DNA of 64,000 bases, taken from NCBI GenBank assembly GCA_910591455.2, contig OU342812.1:4864732-4928731 (forward strand). Reading direction: 5' to 3'. The notes under the pieces are model-generated. The model did not search any database and was not told the DNA's origin. It saw nothing but the letters and a program-made list of their open reading frames with translations. Numbering within the stretch: position 1 is the stretch's first letter; each line of letters begins with the position of its first letter. The position numbers were made by a program, and so were the translations under genes. Shown here one piece after another: positions 26,490 through 38,798 of the stretch. This DNA comes from Pholis gunnellus. Its lineage: Eukaryota; Chordata; Actinopteri; Perciformes; Pholidae.

Positions 26490-26518
26490 GATGGTTGTTT
26501 GGTTGCCAAACAACCATC
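26490..26518. repeat. Perfect 13-bp inverted repeat (hairpin)
   Basis: GATGGTTGTTTGG and CCAAACAACCATC are exact reverse complements separated by TTG. A further related piece ('caagttgtttggcaatc') follows directly, so the sequence could fold in more than one way. No gene is adjacent. Confidence 0.8.
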
Positions 26519-26719
26519 AAGTTGTTTGGCAATCTTATAATAATAATAAGTTTAATTTTGACTGTTCCCTGTGTACACTGTTGAAAGTTATCGTAAATGC
26601 CCTTCAGTCTTTTAGCAGAAGTGGCAGAACTTGTTTTTTTGATTAATCTACATAACTGCATCAAATAGATGCCAGATGCAGTTAAGGTGTGGCATAAAGA
26701 GTCATTAATAAAAAAATCT

Positions 26720-28982
26720 GACAACCTGACCTCATTTGATTTGCTAACTCAGTAACAGAGGACATCCCTGCAACTATACAGGATTTTGGAAAACGTTTTC
26801 TGCAGCAAAACAGCATAAAAACACAAAAAAAACATAATTACACAATTGAAACACAATAAGACATTGAAGATACTGGCAGCAGGAAATACGAAATATATAA
26901 GCGCCAAACAACAAAACACATTATAAAGACTGATGAAAACCAAAAGACACAAGGAGGCATGGAAGTACTTCAAAGAAACCTAAAGTCCACTTTCAGTTTT
27001 CTTTGGTATTGATGTGGCAAATACTGGTTTTGAATCACCCACGCAGGGTGTTGGTCCGTCACAGTTCTTGCCTTTTTTCTTGAGAAGAGACACCATCGAG
27101 GCTGCAGGTAAAGGGTTTCGGATCTGCCTTGCGTAACAAAGGAAAAAAAAAGGGCAAAGAGGTGGAGCGTGGATGAAGCTTGGTTGCTGAGACATGCAAA
27201 ACTAGCTCAAAGCTACCAAGCTAGCTAAGGCTAACAATCCAGGATGTTGCTACACGGCTAACATTAACCCTGCGGTCTTTTTGCTCAATTAATTTGTCAC
27301 AAGAAATGTTGCAAATCCAATGAAATGCGATGACTTGACTTTGTGCAAGCTCGTTGACTTTGTGCATTAGCATTAACGTCATTCACCATAAAGCACACGC
27401 GTCCTCCTTTCTTCTCGCCAAAATCCTTCAGCTACGTTGCGTGAAAGCCCACACATCGGCCACCAGGAGCCTTATTATATGTCCGATATTTGCATGAAGA
27501 ATTCTCCAAAAGGCACCATCACCACAAAGACGGAGCCGAGGTTAAGTCCAGTGACTCGAATTAGCCAAGGTGACGCCTAGCAGACAGCTAGCGCCTGCGA
27601 GGGCACACCCCTGTCACTTGAAGCGGCCATTCCCTTAATTATACACACATTTAAGCCTCAATATGATTCAAGCAGGTGAGTTAATTTAAAATTCACCCTC
27701 CGCATAGTTATGAATGGGGATATTAGCTTCAGAGACCAAAACCGTTTTTTTTTGTATCATGTATGTTTATTTCTGTTGTAAAGGTGTGCATTTTAACATG
27801 GGGGTCTATGGGGGTGGACTCGCTTTTGGAGCACTTCATCAGCACTTCCGCTCTGTCTTCATTGCCGCTTTGCTGGAACATTTACAGTAAAAAAGCTGCT
27901 GTTTAGAGTTCCTCCTAAACTAAGAGATTGATGTGGCGTGCCATGATCAAAATATGAGTCACTTTCACCCTCCCAACGGTGCAATATAGAGCTTAACGAG
28001 CCTGATTTCATCTCTGTAGATTAAGGTTCCCATGTTACAGAAGTAGCTTACATTAGACTGTGCCAAGTCCACTGGCCCCAGGTGATCTAATATATCTGCT
28101 AATGAATAATAGCCACATATTAAACCACAGCTTAATTAAGGTCTGTGCTGTGAAGTGGTAAACAGTTGCGTAGTAATGGAACACTTCAAAGGTTCCTTCC
28201 CTCCTTCCCCTGAAAAAGCAGCAAATCCAGTAACTGACGGATGCTTTATTCTGTGGATCAACTCACAAATGGGTGTCTTTTGTGAATCCAACAGTCACTT
28301 TGTTGTCATCCAGCATACTTCCTGTGCAATGGCAATGAGCACAGACAACACAATATCCTCGTTATGTATATTATAGATATAGACATTGAATTACATCGTG
28401 TTGATCAACTGGAAATAATACCAACATATTAAGGTTGATGCTGTGAAATAAATAAAAGTAACTCAAAGTTGACAGAAACAAAGGTTTAGATGAATCTTCA
28501 TCAATGCAGCGAAGCAAGAATAAAAGGCCTTGTTATAACAAGTTTGGGCTGAAATGAAATTAGTAGATTGTAATCTGACTTTTAACCCATCCTCATATAA
28601 TTACATGAACATGACAGCTTCCTTCTTTGTCTAGAGAGATTGATGTGCCAATTAAACTACTAAATAATGGAACACGGTATGAACAAAAGAAGAACAAAAA
28701 CATGAGTAAATCATTTGCTAATTGTGTGGGTATAGAACTGTCCAAATAATAACCAGTCCTCATATATCTGCTTATTCCAGAAGGCAAGTCTGGTCGAGTT
28801 TATTTGAAGATGACTCAATAAGCTTTAATGGAGCACTTTAAACTAGAATTGAGCTGTAATGTGAGTACAAAACTTAAATGTTTCACAACTTTTGGGGACA
28901 TAACATTGACTTACATTCACTTTCTGATTTATGTCACAACTCCTGAAACACGCCTACCTACCTACACTCACACACACACACT

Positions 28983-29013
<31 letters not shown>

Positions 29014-29497
29014 AGTCTACTTCGTAAACCCGGAGTCTGAGCCTGTACGGTGTTTCATCTACAGTACATTGAGGCTGTTTACAAACTTTCGAATATTTTT
29101 GGGTTTTATGGAGACCTAAAGTGTTCAGTATCAGATAAATTCACACAATATCTAATCTAACTTAATAAATATACAATCATGCAATTGTGATAACCCATAA
29201 TATTTTTAAACACATGTCATTGTTGTAAAATCATCCCAATTATTTTCACAATGACAAAGTTCCGGTTGGTCAGAACATAACTGCTCTGTCCTGTTTGTCC
29301 TTTGGTGATGAAACGGTCCTTGGGGGGAAAAAACACAACATATACAATACATTGTCATACTATATACTGCATTTTATCATAGATTTTATCTGTGCTTAAT
29401 CATATGTCAATGTTTTATCTATTCAGTTAATATCGCTCTTTTTGTCATTGCATTCTGTAACGTATACAGTAACGTCACTATTCTCATATTTGCATGT
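26720..29497. other. Intergenic region before the tandem array
   Basis: No gene is recognised. It contains a (CA)n tract at 28967-29010 and a dispersed-repeat phrase near 27.7-27.85 kb. Short open frames at 26980-27195 (-) and 28155-28376 (+) have no recognised family or splice context. Confidence 0.5.
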
Positions 29498-29597
29498 AGC
29501 AGAAAGTGTTACAGACCAAACAAATATTCTCATACACACACACACACACACAGTACTTTGTACACACCCAGCTGCCTATAAAAACAGAAGACAGACC

Positions 29598-29605
29598 TAT
29601 AAAAG
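29598..29605 (+). promoter_or_regulatory. TATA-like box upstream of B1
   Basis: TATAAAAG lies 165 bases before the B1 start codon and is conserved in all three units. B1 has a second TATAAAAA at 29577 that units 2 and 3 lack. This is an inferred core promoter; the transcription start is not known. Confidence 0.45.
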
Positions 29606-29769
29606 TTCATGTGAGATCATTTATGGTAACACAGGCCCTCCCACTCGCAGGTGCAATGCAGCCAGAACCTGCATTGGCATGCAGTTAATCTTCCATACAG
29701 CTGCAGCCAAGGACTACGCTATCAACTAAGGAAATAACAACTCTAAAAAAGACATGATCTAGATTAACT

Positions 29770-30552
29770 ATGGAGACAATACACCTCTGGCTTTTCCTGA
29801 TGCTGGTAAGAATTTATCTTAAGTGTCAGTATTTCTGGACAGAAGGATTGAAAATATAAAGGTCAACAGTCAGAACAGCTATAAAGTATGGTCAATTTGG
29901 AAAGTACAAATTAATTTTCAATCAATCATAATGACAACCAATGCAGCAGACCCAGATTTGTCTGTCAACATTATAGATTATAGATAATGTACTTGATCTC
30001 GTCCCTTTCACCGAGCACTGCTCTAGAAGAGGTGTTGTGCAACAAACTGAGTGACTTGAGTTTAATTACAAGTTGTTTTGAAGTGTCTTTGTAAATACTT
30101 ACTCTTACAAAAAACTCCTAAATGTACCTAATCTGGCATGAGTAATGTGTTTCTGCAGTGTGTGGGAGTCCACGCGTCATCTTCAGTAATTTTGAAGCGG
30201 CAAAAGAGAAACTGGATCATTGATTCCTTCAGCATCGATGAAGGCTACAATGGAGTTTATCCATACGTCCTGGGCACCGTGAGTATCTATCTGTCGTATC
30301 GGCTACATATGACAAGATGCAGGAAGATCATTGCAAAATTCGCTGCTTTTGTGTTTCTACTCCCTGCAGGTTGAAGTTGAAAAGAACTTCCCCTTTTTCA
30401 ATATACACGGTCAAGGTGTTGAAGAGGAGCCCAAGGGGGTATTACAAATCGGCAGACTCACAGGCGTGATTACAGTCCACCGCCCTGTCGACTTTGAGAA
30501 GTACCAAGTTATAAAGGTTTGAAGGACTTTACTAAAACAGCATTATTACTGG

Positions 30553-30633
<81 letters not shown>

Positions 30634-33600
30634 GCACAGTGGAGGGTTTCATTATTTCACAATTCTTACATTTCCATGACAGCTAACGTTCCAGGCACTT
30701 GACAGAGAAAGTCACGCCGTAGACATGCAGCTGGGCATTGAGATATTGATTATCGACGCCGATGACAACATTCCAACGTTTGACCACGACAGGTATGAGA
30801 CCAGCATAAAAGAGGCAACATCACAAGGTAACCTGCTATTTCTTTTTCTCATGTTAATCATGTTAATAAATGATAACATAAAATAAAACTAACTAATTTC
30901 TTCTGATACCGACAGGCACAGACCTGGTTACCGTTCGGGCAACGGATGGTGACAGAAGTAAGAAGTATCAACTATTTGATTTACAAATAGTCTCAGTCCA
31001 TCCTGAGCCATCTGATCTGGAGTTCGACATAACCCAGCTCGTTCTAACTGGAACCATTTCATTTAAAGGGTGTCTGGACCATGAGGTGAGAGGACACATT
31101 GCATGATTCTCTAATCAATAATATCAAATCTGTTCATCACATAACTTCCATCTCCTTAAATTTGAATAATATAGCCAAATCTAATATTTTTTGAGTGGCT
31201 GTTTTTTTTTTTACCGACCAGACAGTAGATAAATACACCATTATAGTGGAGGCCAAAGGCAATGAAGAGGGACTGCAGCTCTCCAGCTCCAGCACCGTCA
31301 TAGTCAATATAGAAGATGGGAATAACCATCTCCCTGTGATAACGGGACAAACAGTGAGCCATTACTTCTTCACGGGGAAGGCAATGAAATATTGAACAGT
31401 TTCATTTCAAAATAAAAAAGCATATTATTTTTTATTCCAGGGTTCCGGGAGAGTGAAAGAAAGAGAGGAAAATGTTCTTGTTAAACGTCTGCAAGTTGCG
31501 GACAAAGACACCAGAGGAACAGCGGCCTGGAGAGCCAAGTTTCAAATTCAAGGAAACACAAACAACCACTTCAGAATCACTACTGATCCTGAGACAAACG
31601 AAGGACTACTGTATGTGGAAAAGGTATGTTGTCTTCTTTTCAAGCTACAGTCCAATTATTATTTGGTAAAAGTCAGTGGCGGGCCGTCAGGGCCTGCAAA
31701 GCCTTCTCTGCTGGCCTAAACAGAATCACAAAGTTATAGCTATTTTATAATTTAAATACACTACATGTATCATAATTTATACAAATATTTTTCCCATTAT
31801 CTTATTTTCTCATTACACAGCTACTGTCTTCCTCAGTGGCTCTGCTTCCAGTGCAGCTTGTTTTAAGTAGAGCTTTTATCCAATCAGATGTCACCTCTGT
31901 GTCTCTAGGTAAGAAGAGAGGCCCCAGGCCTGCAGACTCACGAGTGAATCCCTTTAGTTTAGGTGAATGGGGACGATATTGTTGATTGTCATAGTGTTCA
32001 ACCAATCAGATCTTTAGTTTGACATGTTGGGCGTATTCTTTGATGTGCCAGAGTCTGCTAGCTGGCCTATAAGCACATCAGCATTACGTGCAGCTCAGTT
32101 TGCAGGAGCAGCTCTGCAGTGAGATGCAGCGTGTGCTGTGATTGGTCAGTGGGCGAGCAAGTGACTATTGTGAAACGAAACTTACAGCAGAGTCTTAGTC
32201 GGAGTAGTAAGAGAAATTATGATATTTTTTGCATTTTGCTCGGTGTAGATTATTTTTTTTTTTTACCTAGCTTTGTTTTTTAACACTCAATGGCTGAAAT
32301 TGGAAGAGAAACGGATTTGTGAGTTGGGATTTAACCGTGGGATTAAACTCTTTGTCAACAAAGAAAGGAGGATGTGATCAGCATTTGGTAAATCAACTGG
32401 TTCGTTTTTTTACATCTAATATCTGAATGGCCCTTGAGTGTGTAGCAGAATGCATGTTGCTGCTGTTGTTTTTCCGTTAAGCTAGTTAGCCTAGCCTCCC
32501 GGAACACTTGCGGAGCCCCTGCTGTTTTTGTTCTGGTTCAGAGGTCACACAGACCGCTCTGTCCTAGTGAGCGCAGAAAACATTATATTTCCTACAATTT
32601 AAGCTTTTGCATTTTTCAAATGCACTAGTATTATTCAACCGTATTGTTCGGTTTGTAAGCCTCGTACCGAACGGTTTAATACGAATACATAAATAGTTAC
32701 AGCCCAAGAAACGAATAATAACCCTAGCTGTGGCGCCATCATGTGGTTATAAGGTGGTATTTCAGCAGTGAAGGCCCAGGTATAAAATGCACGGCCCGCC
32801 ACTGGTAAAAGTACACAAAACCCTTTTTTGTTTTTAATGCAAAGCACTCACTTTTCTCACTAAAACCTCAGTTCAATTTGGTATCTTAAAAAAATAAACA
32901 CTAGAGAATAAAGAACTGATACAATACGTTCTACTCTTTTGATAAAGCACATTCGATCACACTTCCTTGTGGAGTTCCTGAGATTCCTGAGTAAGCTGCT
33001 TCCCCACAGATGCCCTTTGTTGATTTGTGTACTTGCAGTACTCATTATATTTGCATACTGCTCTCACAAAGGCTTGAACCACAACAACTATGCTCCACTG
33101 TACCTTTCTTTAAAATGGTAAAGCCACCACCATACGGCATGCAAGAAAATATCAACTCACAATTGAGTATCGCAATATTATGTTTAGTGATACTGTATCA
33201 ATTCTCAAAAACATTATTGATTTTTAATGAACTTTAAAAAAGGAAAAGTCTGTCCATATATATATATATATATAGTGCTGCCAAAGAGAGTGATACTTAA
33301 ATGTAGTTCCTTGAATGTGGTAATTCATACGATTTTAGTCTTTTTGCACTGCATTGAAAAAAAATCGCAGACTACCAGTGATGAATTTCAATATATCTCT
33401 TCTTGACTTTTGTTTTTTCAGCATCTGGACTACGAAGAAGGTCACATTCAGAATGTGACTATCAGTGTAGAGAATGAGATCCCATATTCCTCTTGTAAGG
33501 TGGTGCGTCGCAGCAACACTGGTCTCTGGGAAGTAAACACTGAGACAGAGACACTTGGTACAACCACCCACCAGTTCACAGTGACATTGTTTGTGGAGGA

Positions 33601-35013
33601 TGTCAACGAGCCTCCAATCTTCCATCCGTCTAAAAAACAAGTTACGGTGGTTGAGAATGTCGAGGCCGGAAAGCATCTGGTAACATTTACAGCTAAAGAC
33701 CCTGACGGAGCCGGTGCCAACGCAGTTGTGTAAGTCACGAAGATACTAGCTACATCTCAGAGAACAATAGTATTCCACATTAATAGAGAACTTGAAAATG
33801 TCTAACACCACATGAGTGTGTTTCAGTTACAAAAAGGGAGACGATCCAGCTGATTGGGTTTCAGTGGACCCCAAGACTGGGAAAATAACCACTACAAAGA
33901 TCATTGACCGAGAGTCGGTCTTTGTGAAAGACAATGTCTATACGGTCACAATACTTTCTGTCGACAATGGTATGAACTACAGGAGTATTTACACAGTGTA
34001 TGTGTTATTGATCACAATTCCTTTATCGCATTACTGAAAGTGCACAACGTGTGTTTTTGGTCACCAGGTCAGCCTCCATTGACAGGCACTGGAACCCTGG
34101 AAATCCTTATTACAGATGAGAACGACAATGCCCCAAACCTGGCTGCAAGCAACATAGACATGTGCCAATCTGATGGACTGTCGCTGGCCAACATCACGGG
34201 CGTGGACCCGGATGAAGAGCCCTACGGTGGACCGTTCACCTTCAGGCTCCGGGATCAGAAGAAGGGCAAGTGGAAGCTTGACCCTTTGCAAGGTGAACTC
34301 CAGCTCCGTCAAAACGTAGCCGAGATCATTGCTAGTAGAAAGGAACCTTGAAGTCTAAGTTATACAGTATGTCACAATGATTCTTGACAATGTGTCAATT
34401 TGTTTTGGATGTACAGGTTATTCAGTCAACCTGGTGAAAGAGCCCACAGTTCCTTCAGGACAATATGAGTTGTTGCTGGAAGTGTTAGACCGTCAGGGCG
34501 AGATATCTGCACACAACCTGTCAGTTACTGTGTGTAACTGCAAAGACCCAGCGAGGCCAAACTGTCGCGTCCGCAAAGCAAGCGCCTCATTCGGAGGAGG
34601 AGGGATTGGGGCTGCTTTGCTTGTAATGCTACTGCTTGCAGGTAGGACAAATCTTCATAATTGTGAATATTCTGTGAGGATTATGAGGTCTTTTTTTTTC
34701 AGTTAAAAAGTTAAATTGTTTTCACACTCGAACACTATCTTCTAAATGAAACTGACATCATCTTTTATTACATGTTGATCCTTCCTCAGGTAAAAGATTC
34801 ATTTGGGACATGAGACTGTACGGTTTGATTTGTGTGTGTTTTCTTTATCACAGGTGTGCTACTTTTGGCTTTGCTGCTGTCATGTAAGAGAGAGATGCAG
34901 TCGATGGCAGTCGAAGATACAAAACAACATCTGATGGAGAGTAACATTGAGAAACCGGGAACTGACTGCAAAGTAAATACTTTTATTGCAGAGTTATAAT
35001 TGTCAAATACAAA

Positions 35014-35047
<34 letters not shown>

Positions 35048-36926
35048 TTAAATCCTTACATAATTTTCTTTCGTATATTCTTTCTTCATATCTTTATATT
35101 TTTTCCTATATTTTCTTTTATGAAATATAAATATAAGTGTGACTTGTTGTAAAATCGTAAGTGATGTATTAAATTTGTCAACAGGTATTTGAGCCGTTAA
35201 ACCGAGGAAACGGCCAAATGACAGCATTACCAGTAAGTGATGGAAAATATACATTCATTTAAGCCTATGAAGCAAACTTTTCTTAATCTGTTATGCATCA
35301 TAAAAAAGGGCACAACTTACTGTTTTTCAGATACTAATGTATGGTCTTGACTTTAATTGAAATTGCCTTTTTGCAGGTTGTGTCAAATGACCAGCAGAAG
35401 CTTGGAATGGCCCCAACTAAAATCTCAACAGATCAAAGGGACAATTTGAATCAGGTACAGAAATTATTATTAGTATTTTTATTGTTGTGATTTTTATTTT
35501 TATTTTGTAAAAATTGGCAACATATATATAAAGGAAAATACAAATCCCATTAAAAGAGCTCCACCGTTACTCAAATATAAATCCCATTGCACTGGGTGAC
35601 AAGTTCCTTCATAACAATGAACATGGTACTATAGCTTACTTTGAGTTGATCCTGCAGACACCGTCCTGCTGCTGCAAATACTCTAACACACCAAAGCTTT
35701 CACTTTTATGTATACTATTTACTCTCGAGTAATGTTTTAGGAAATTATTTAGCCTTCTTTTTAATAAAAAGTTAATATTTGTGAAAGGTTTTCAATGTTT
35801 TTTATTTACATTTTCATTGGGAATGATTGAACTTGGGGCTTAATGTCACACAACAACACACAATGTCACACAACAACACACTCTTGGTTTTGGTCTTTTC
35901 ATTAGCTTTGTTGACAGCTAGAACATTCTGAAATAAATTGCAAAAATTATGCTTATGTTGTCTAGTGACAAAAGGACACTATTTAAAATGATTTTGAAAG
36001 TGATATTTTTTTCCACAGTTTCCAATTAGCCCAATGCCAGAAGGACACTTTAGGCGTTGGGGCTCTTCTCGTTCGGTACTGAAATTGTTATTATTGTTTT
36101 TATTGTTGTTATTGTTATTATTGTTATTATTGTTATTATTGTTATTATTGTTATTATTGTTATTATTATTTTATGTGAGTAACACGCCGAAGTTTAAAAA
36201 GGCAAATATTAAGAATTTTACTCAACCGTGACATTTGCAGTTATTTAAATTCTACCTTATTTGATTTTCCAGTCAACAGGAGCATCGAGAATGATAAATC
36301 TGCACAGAAGCTCTATGCGTGAGGTATCTGCCAGAAGCTCTATGCGTGGGGTATCTGCCAGAAGCTCTATGCGTGGGGTATCTGCCATCTACACTACTAC
36401 CAACCCTTTTCCTGTGAAATGTTCCATTATTTCATTTATTTCAATATATCCATAGAACTTTGACGTTTTAAGTTAGATCTCTATCTGCTTCTGAATTCCC
36501 AGACTTGGAATGGACGCAGTGGATATTCAGCATATCAAGAGAATAACGTATTCAACTCTGCAATGCTGCTCAAAATACTAAATAAGGTAATGATACGAGT
36601 TGAATCAATCTTTCAAACCTAAGGTAATTCTTGTTCTCTTTATAAAACACATTCTCCTTTTTCTCCTCTGCATTTTAAAGAAGCTGTCCAACCTCGAGGC
36701 ACAAGGAGAGGAGCTGGGTGATTACGCTCCTCATGTGTATGCTGAGGAGGGAGACGCAGGGGCCAACTTTGAGCCCGATGCCTCCTCCATCCCTGACATT
36801 TCCTTTGACCCAGACTTGGTCTTGAACCTGGATTCCAAATTCAATCGTCTGGCCTCAATCTGCATGCCTAGTGGAAGCGCAGAACAACAGAACAAAACCT
36901 CCTCCCCAATAACATACGAAGCCTGA
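29770..36926 (+). CDS. cdh26: Cadherin-26-like protein B1 (complete, 18 exons)
   Basis: About 856 residues, close to mammalian CDH26. Exons: 29770-29805, 30159-30278, 30370-30516, 30683-30827, 30916-31085, 31222-31353, 31441-31623, 33422-33729, 33827-33969, 34068-34292, 34417-34641, 34854-34972, 35185-35232, 35377-35454, 36019-36075, 36273-36377, 36503-36586, 36681-36926. All phases agree and match copy A over the extracellular part. A hydrophobic start (METIHLWLFLML) is followed by a basic site (KRQKR) and NWIIDSFSIDEG, the mature start. Five cadherin repeats carry DADDNIPTF, DVNEPPIF, DENDNAPN, LDRE, LDHE, LDYE and IDRE motifs. Repeat five has the four-Cys pattern (MCQSDG; VCNCKDPARPNC). 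The membrane span is about residues 595-620. The tail includes exon 15, absent from B2 and B3, and ends with YAPHVYAEEG and a Asp/Leu-rich FDPDLVLNLDSKFNRLASIC block, as in CDH26. Confidence 0.92.
30556..30630. repeat. (GT)n microsatellite in B1 intron 3
   Basis: About 75 bases of pure GT repeat. The matching tract in units 2 and 3 is about 60 bases long (41099-41159 and 50074-50134), accounting for most of the intron length difference. Confidence 0.95.
31674..32804. mobile_element. Complete non-autonomous hAT-like DNA transposon
   Basis: The 1131-bp element has perfect 14-bp terminal inverted repeats (CAGTGGCGGGCCGT at 31674 and its complement ending at 32804). It is flanked by a perfect 8-bp direct repeat, GTAAAAGT, at 31666-31673 and 32805-32812. 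An 8-bp target duplication and CAGTGG-type ends fit the hAT superfamily. No transposase-like frame is seen, so it depends on another element. It sits in intron 7 of B1. Units 2 and 3 keep only its 5' half. Confidence 0.85.
36085..36170. repeat. (TTATTG/TTATTA)n repeat
   Basis: An imperfect ATT-rich repeat of the form 'ttattattgttattattg' directly after the donor of B1 exon 15. It lies inside the segment missing from units 2 and 3. Confidence 0.85.
36306..36386 (+). repeat. 27-bp coding minisatellite in B1 exon 16 (3 copies)
   Basis: The unit AGAAGCTCTATGCGTGGGGT followed by ATCTGCC is repeated three times, encoding RSSMRGVSA units in the cytoplasmic tail. Each unit contains a phase-0 GGG|GTATCT that could act as a splice donor. 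The last of these (36378) is the donor I chose, because it joins in frame to exon 36503. Confidence 0.85.
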
Positions 36927-38798
36927 GATGAACACTCAGTCATATCTGTATTTTTTGATCGAGTCATTAATCCTAAATGTTGCTTGGACATGCTATAAGG
37001 TGCTTTTAAAGTGATCTAGTGACTCACTGTGAGTTATGATACTTTTTTTTACCATGGATTAGTTTATCTTCTCTAGATTCTCTATATGCCAGCGATGGCG
37101 GGGAAATAAACAAAACAAGGAGAAAATACGAAAATTAGAACTTAGTTAATACCAGGCACACAATTCCATAGTTCAATGCTCTTCATTGTTTTCACTGTTA
37201 ATAAGTCATGTAACAAAAACCTTCCCCCCCCTTCAGAGTCTCCAATTTAAAACTGAAGAAGGAAAACGGTTATGTTTTGGGATTGGCCTCATTTTGGTAA
37301 AAACATGTCAGACAGTAAGGTTAAGATAATGTCCTAATGTTCTATAAGACTAGGGGCCGTTTTCTCTCGAGGTCACAAAGAGTTAAGAAAGCTCACGCAG
37401 AAATAGTTGAATATGAATGTAGATCAAAACTGCACTGATTTTATCTGTAATATATTAGAGGAGACAACATGTCTCACAATGCAACCTGGTGGGAAAAATG
37501 GCTGCGAATCGCATTAATCTTCGGCTTCATTTGGATACGTTTGTTTAGCTTTCAAACTGATGCCGTTTTTCAATGAATTCGTTGAATTCTTTGCCAACAC
37601 TTTGGTTCGATGGTTGATGACGTAACTTTGTTGAAATTGTTTTGCATGACAAACAGGACAAGCAGGAAAAGGTACGCACAGTTCAGTTGAACTGCTATGG
37701 AGACCTTTGTTATTGACAGAAACATTTCATCCGGCATGTTACGCAACCTGTTTGTTTCAAGGGCGGTGGGTCTCAGATTAAATGACATTTACGACTGAAA
37801 GTCGATGAAATTTAGGGCAACAATATCCTGGTGTTGGGCAGGGAACAAGGGATTTCAAGTGTGACGTGGAGAATAGAATGAACTGCTTTTAAATGTACAC
37901 AAAACTTTACTCTATACCATATCACGAGGCCATTTTTTTCTTTGCAGCGGCACATGATATGCCACGGGTATGAAACTGGGTGTGTGTGGGGCAGGGCCAT
38001 GTTATGTGGAGATAGGATTTTAAACACTGCGTTTACAATGAAGACACGGCTGTAACAACAGTAGCTCAAAGTCAATACTTCAAGCAGAACATTTTCAGTC
38101 AACGTGGTAGACGGAAAAAGTGTTTTGAATATGTTTTTAACATTCAATTGAATATTGTTTTTTTTGGGGATATCTTAAGACTTATTTTAGGACGTTTTTT
38201 TCATGCATTGTTTTAGCCGTTGCTGTTGATACATGGTACCGTCTATCCGTCTGCTCGTGTATTCACAACAAGTCCTTTCTTGGAATGCTGACAATGTTTT
38301 TTTTAGAGTGGGAAAAATCCAATCCGCATCTTCTATATGAGTCTCAAAAGTATGAAGGTGTGTCAGTGTGTCAATAAAGCACCTCCAAGGAAGCTTGATA
38401 ACCACTGATTCATAATTCCATGAAACTGCACTGCCAGCTTGTCAAGCCAGTTTTGTTTCTGTGTGCGTGTGTGTGTGTGTGTGTGTGTATACATGAGTGA
38501 GCTTCTATGTGGGTACATATCCACATGTTTTTTGTTTTTTTTAAGTAGTTATATATTCTATATTTTTTAAAAGGTCATGTTAACCCGCCTCGATACCGGC
38601 AAGTGTAATTATTTTTACCCTGGGAGTCTGAGTGTGTGTGTGTGTGTGTGTGTTTGTGTGCATGTTATCATGGAAAAATGTGGCCTTACCTAAGAGGCGG
38701 TTTGGAGTACTTTGCCAGGTTTTTATATGTCTATCTGTGGTGAGATAATGTCATGGTGCGGTCAAACAACTTTACAGGTAGTTGAGATCAAAATGAAG
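36927..38798. other. 3' flank of B1 within unit 1
   Basis: No gene is recognised. AATAAA at 37105-37110 is the first candidate poly(A) signal after the B1 stop, and another follows near 38374. It contains GT repeats at about 38466-38490 and 38633-38652. The same sequence follows B2 nearly unchanged. After B3, a stretch of about 0.7 kb corresponding to roughly 37.17-37.87 kb is missing. Confidence 0.6.

Noticed and set aside
33335..33738. Minus-strand open frames of 96-113 codons overlapping the large cadherin exon, repeated in all three units.
   Set aside because: They lie opposite a confirmed coding exon with correct splice sites and phases; they are antisense shadows.
36261..36455. Reading frame continuing past exon 16 of B1 to a stop at 36455.
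   Set aside because: Splicing at 36378 joins in frame to exon 36503, and the later exons carry the conserved CDH26 tail. Read-through would only matter if the intron is retained.
36600..36926. Short + strand frame starting MNQSFKPKVI before the last B1 exon.
   Set aside because: The start lies in the intron. The real coding part begins at the acceptor, 36681.
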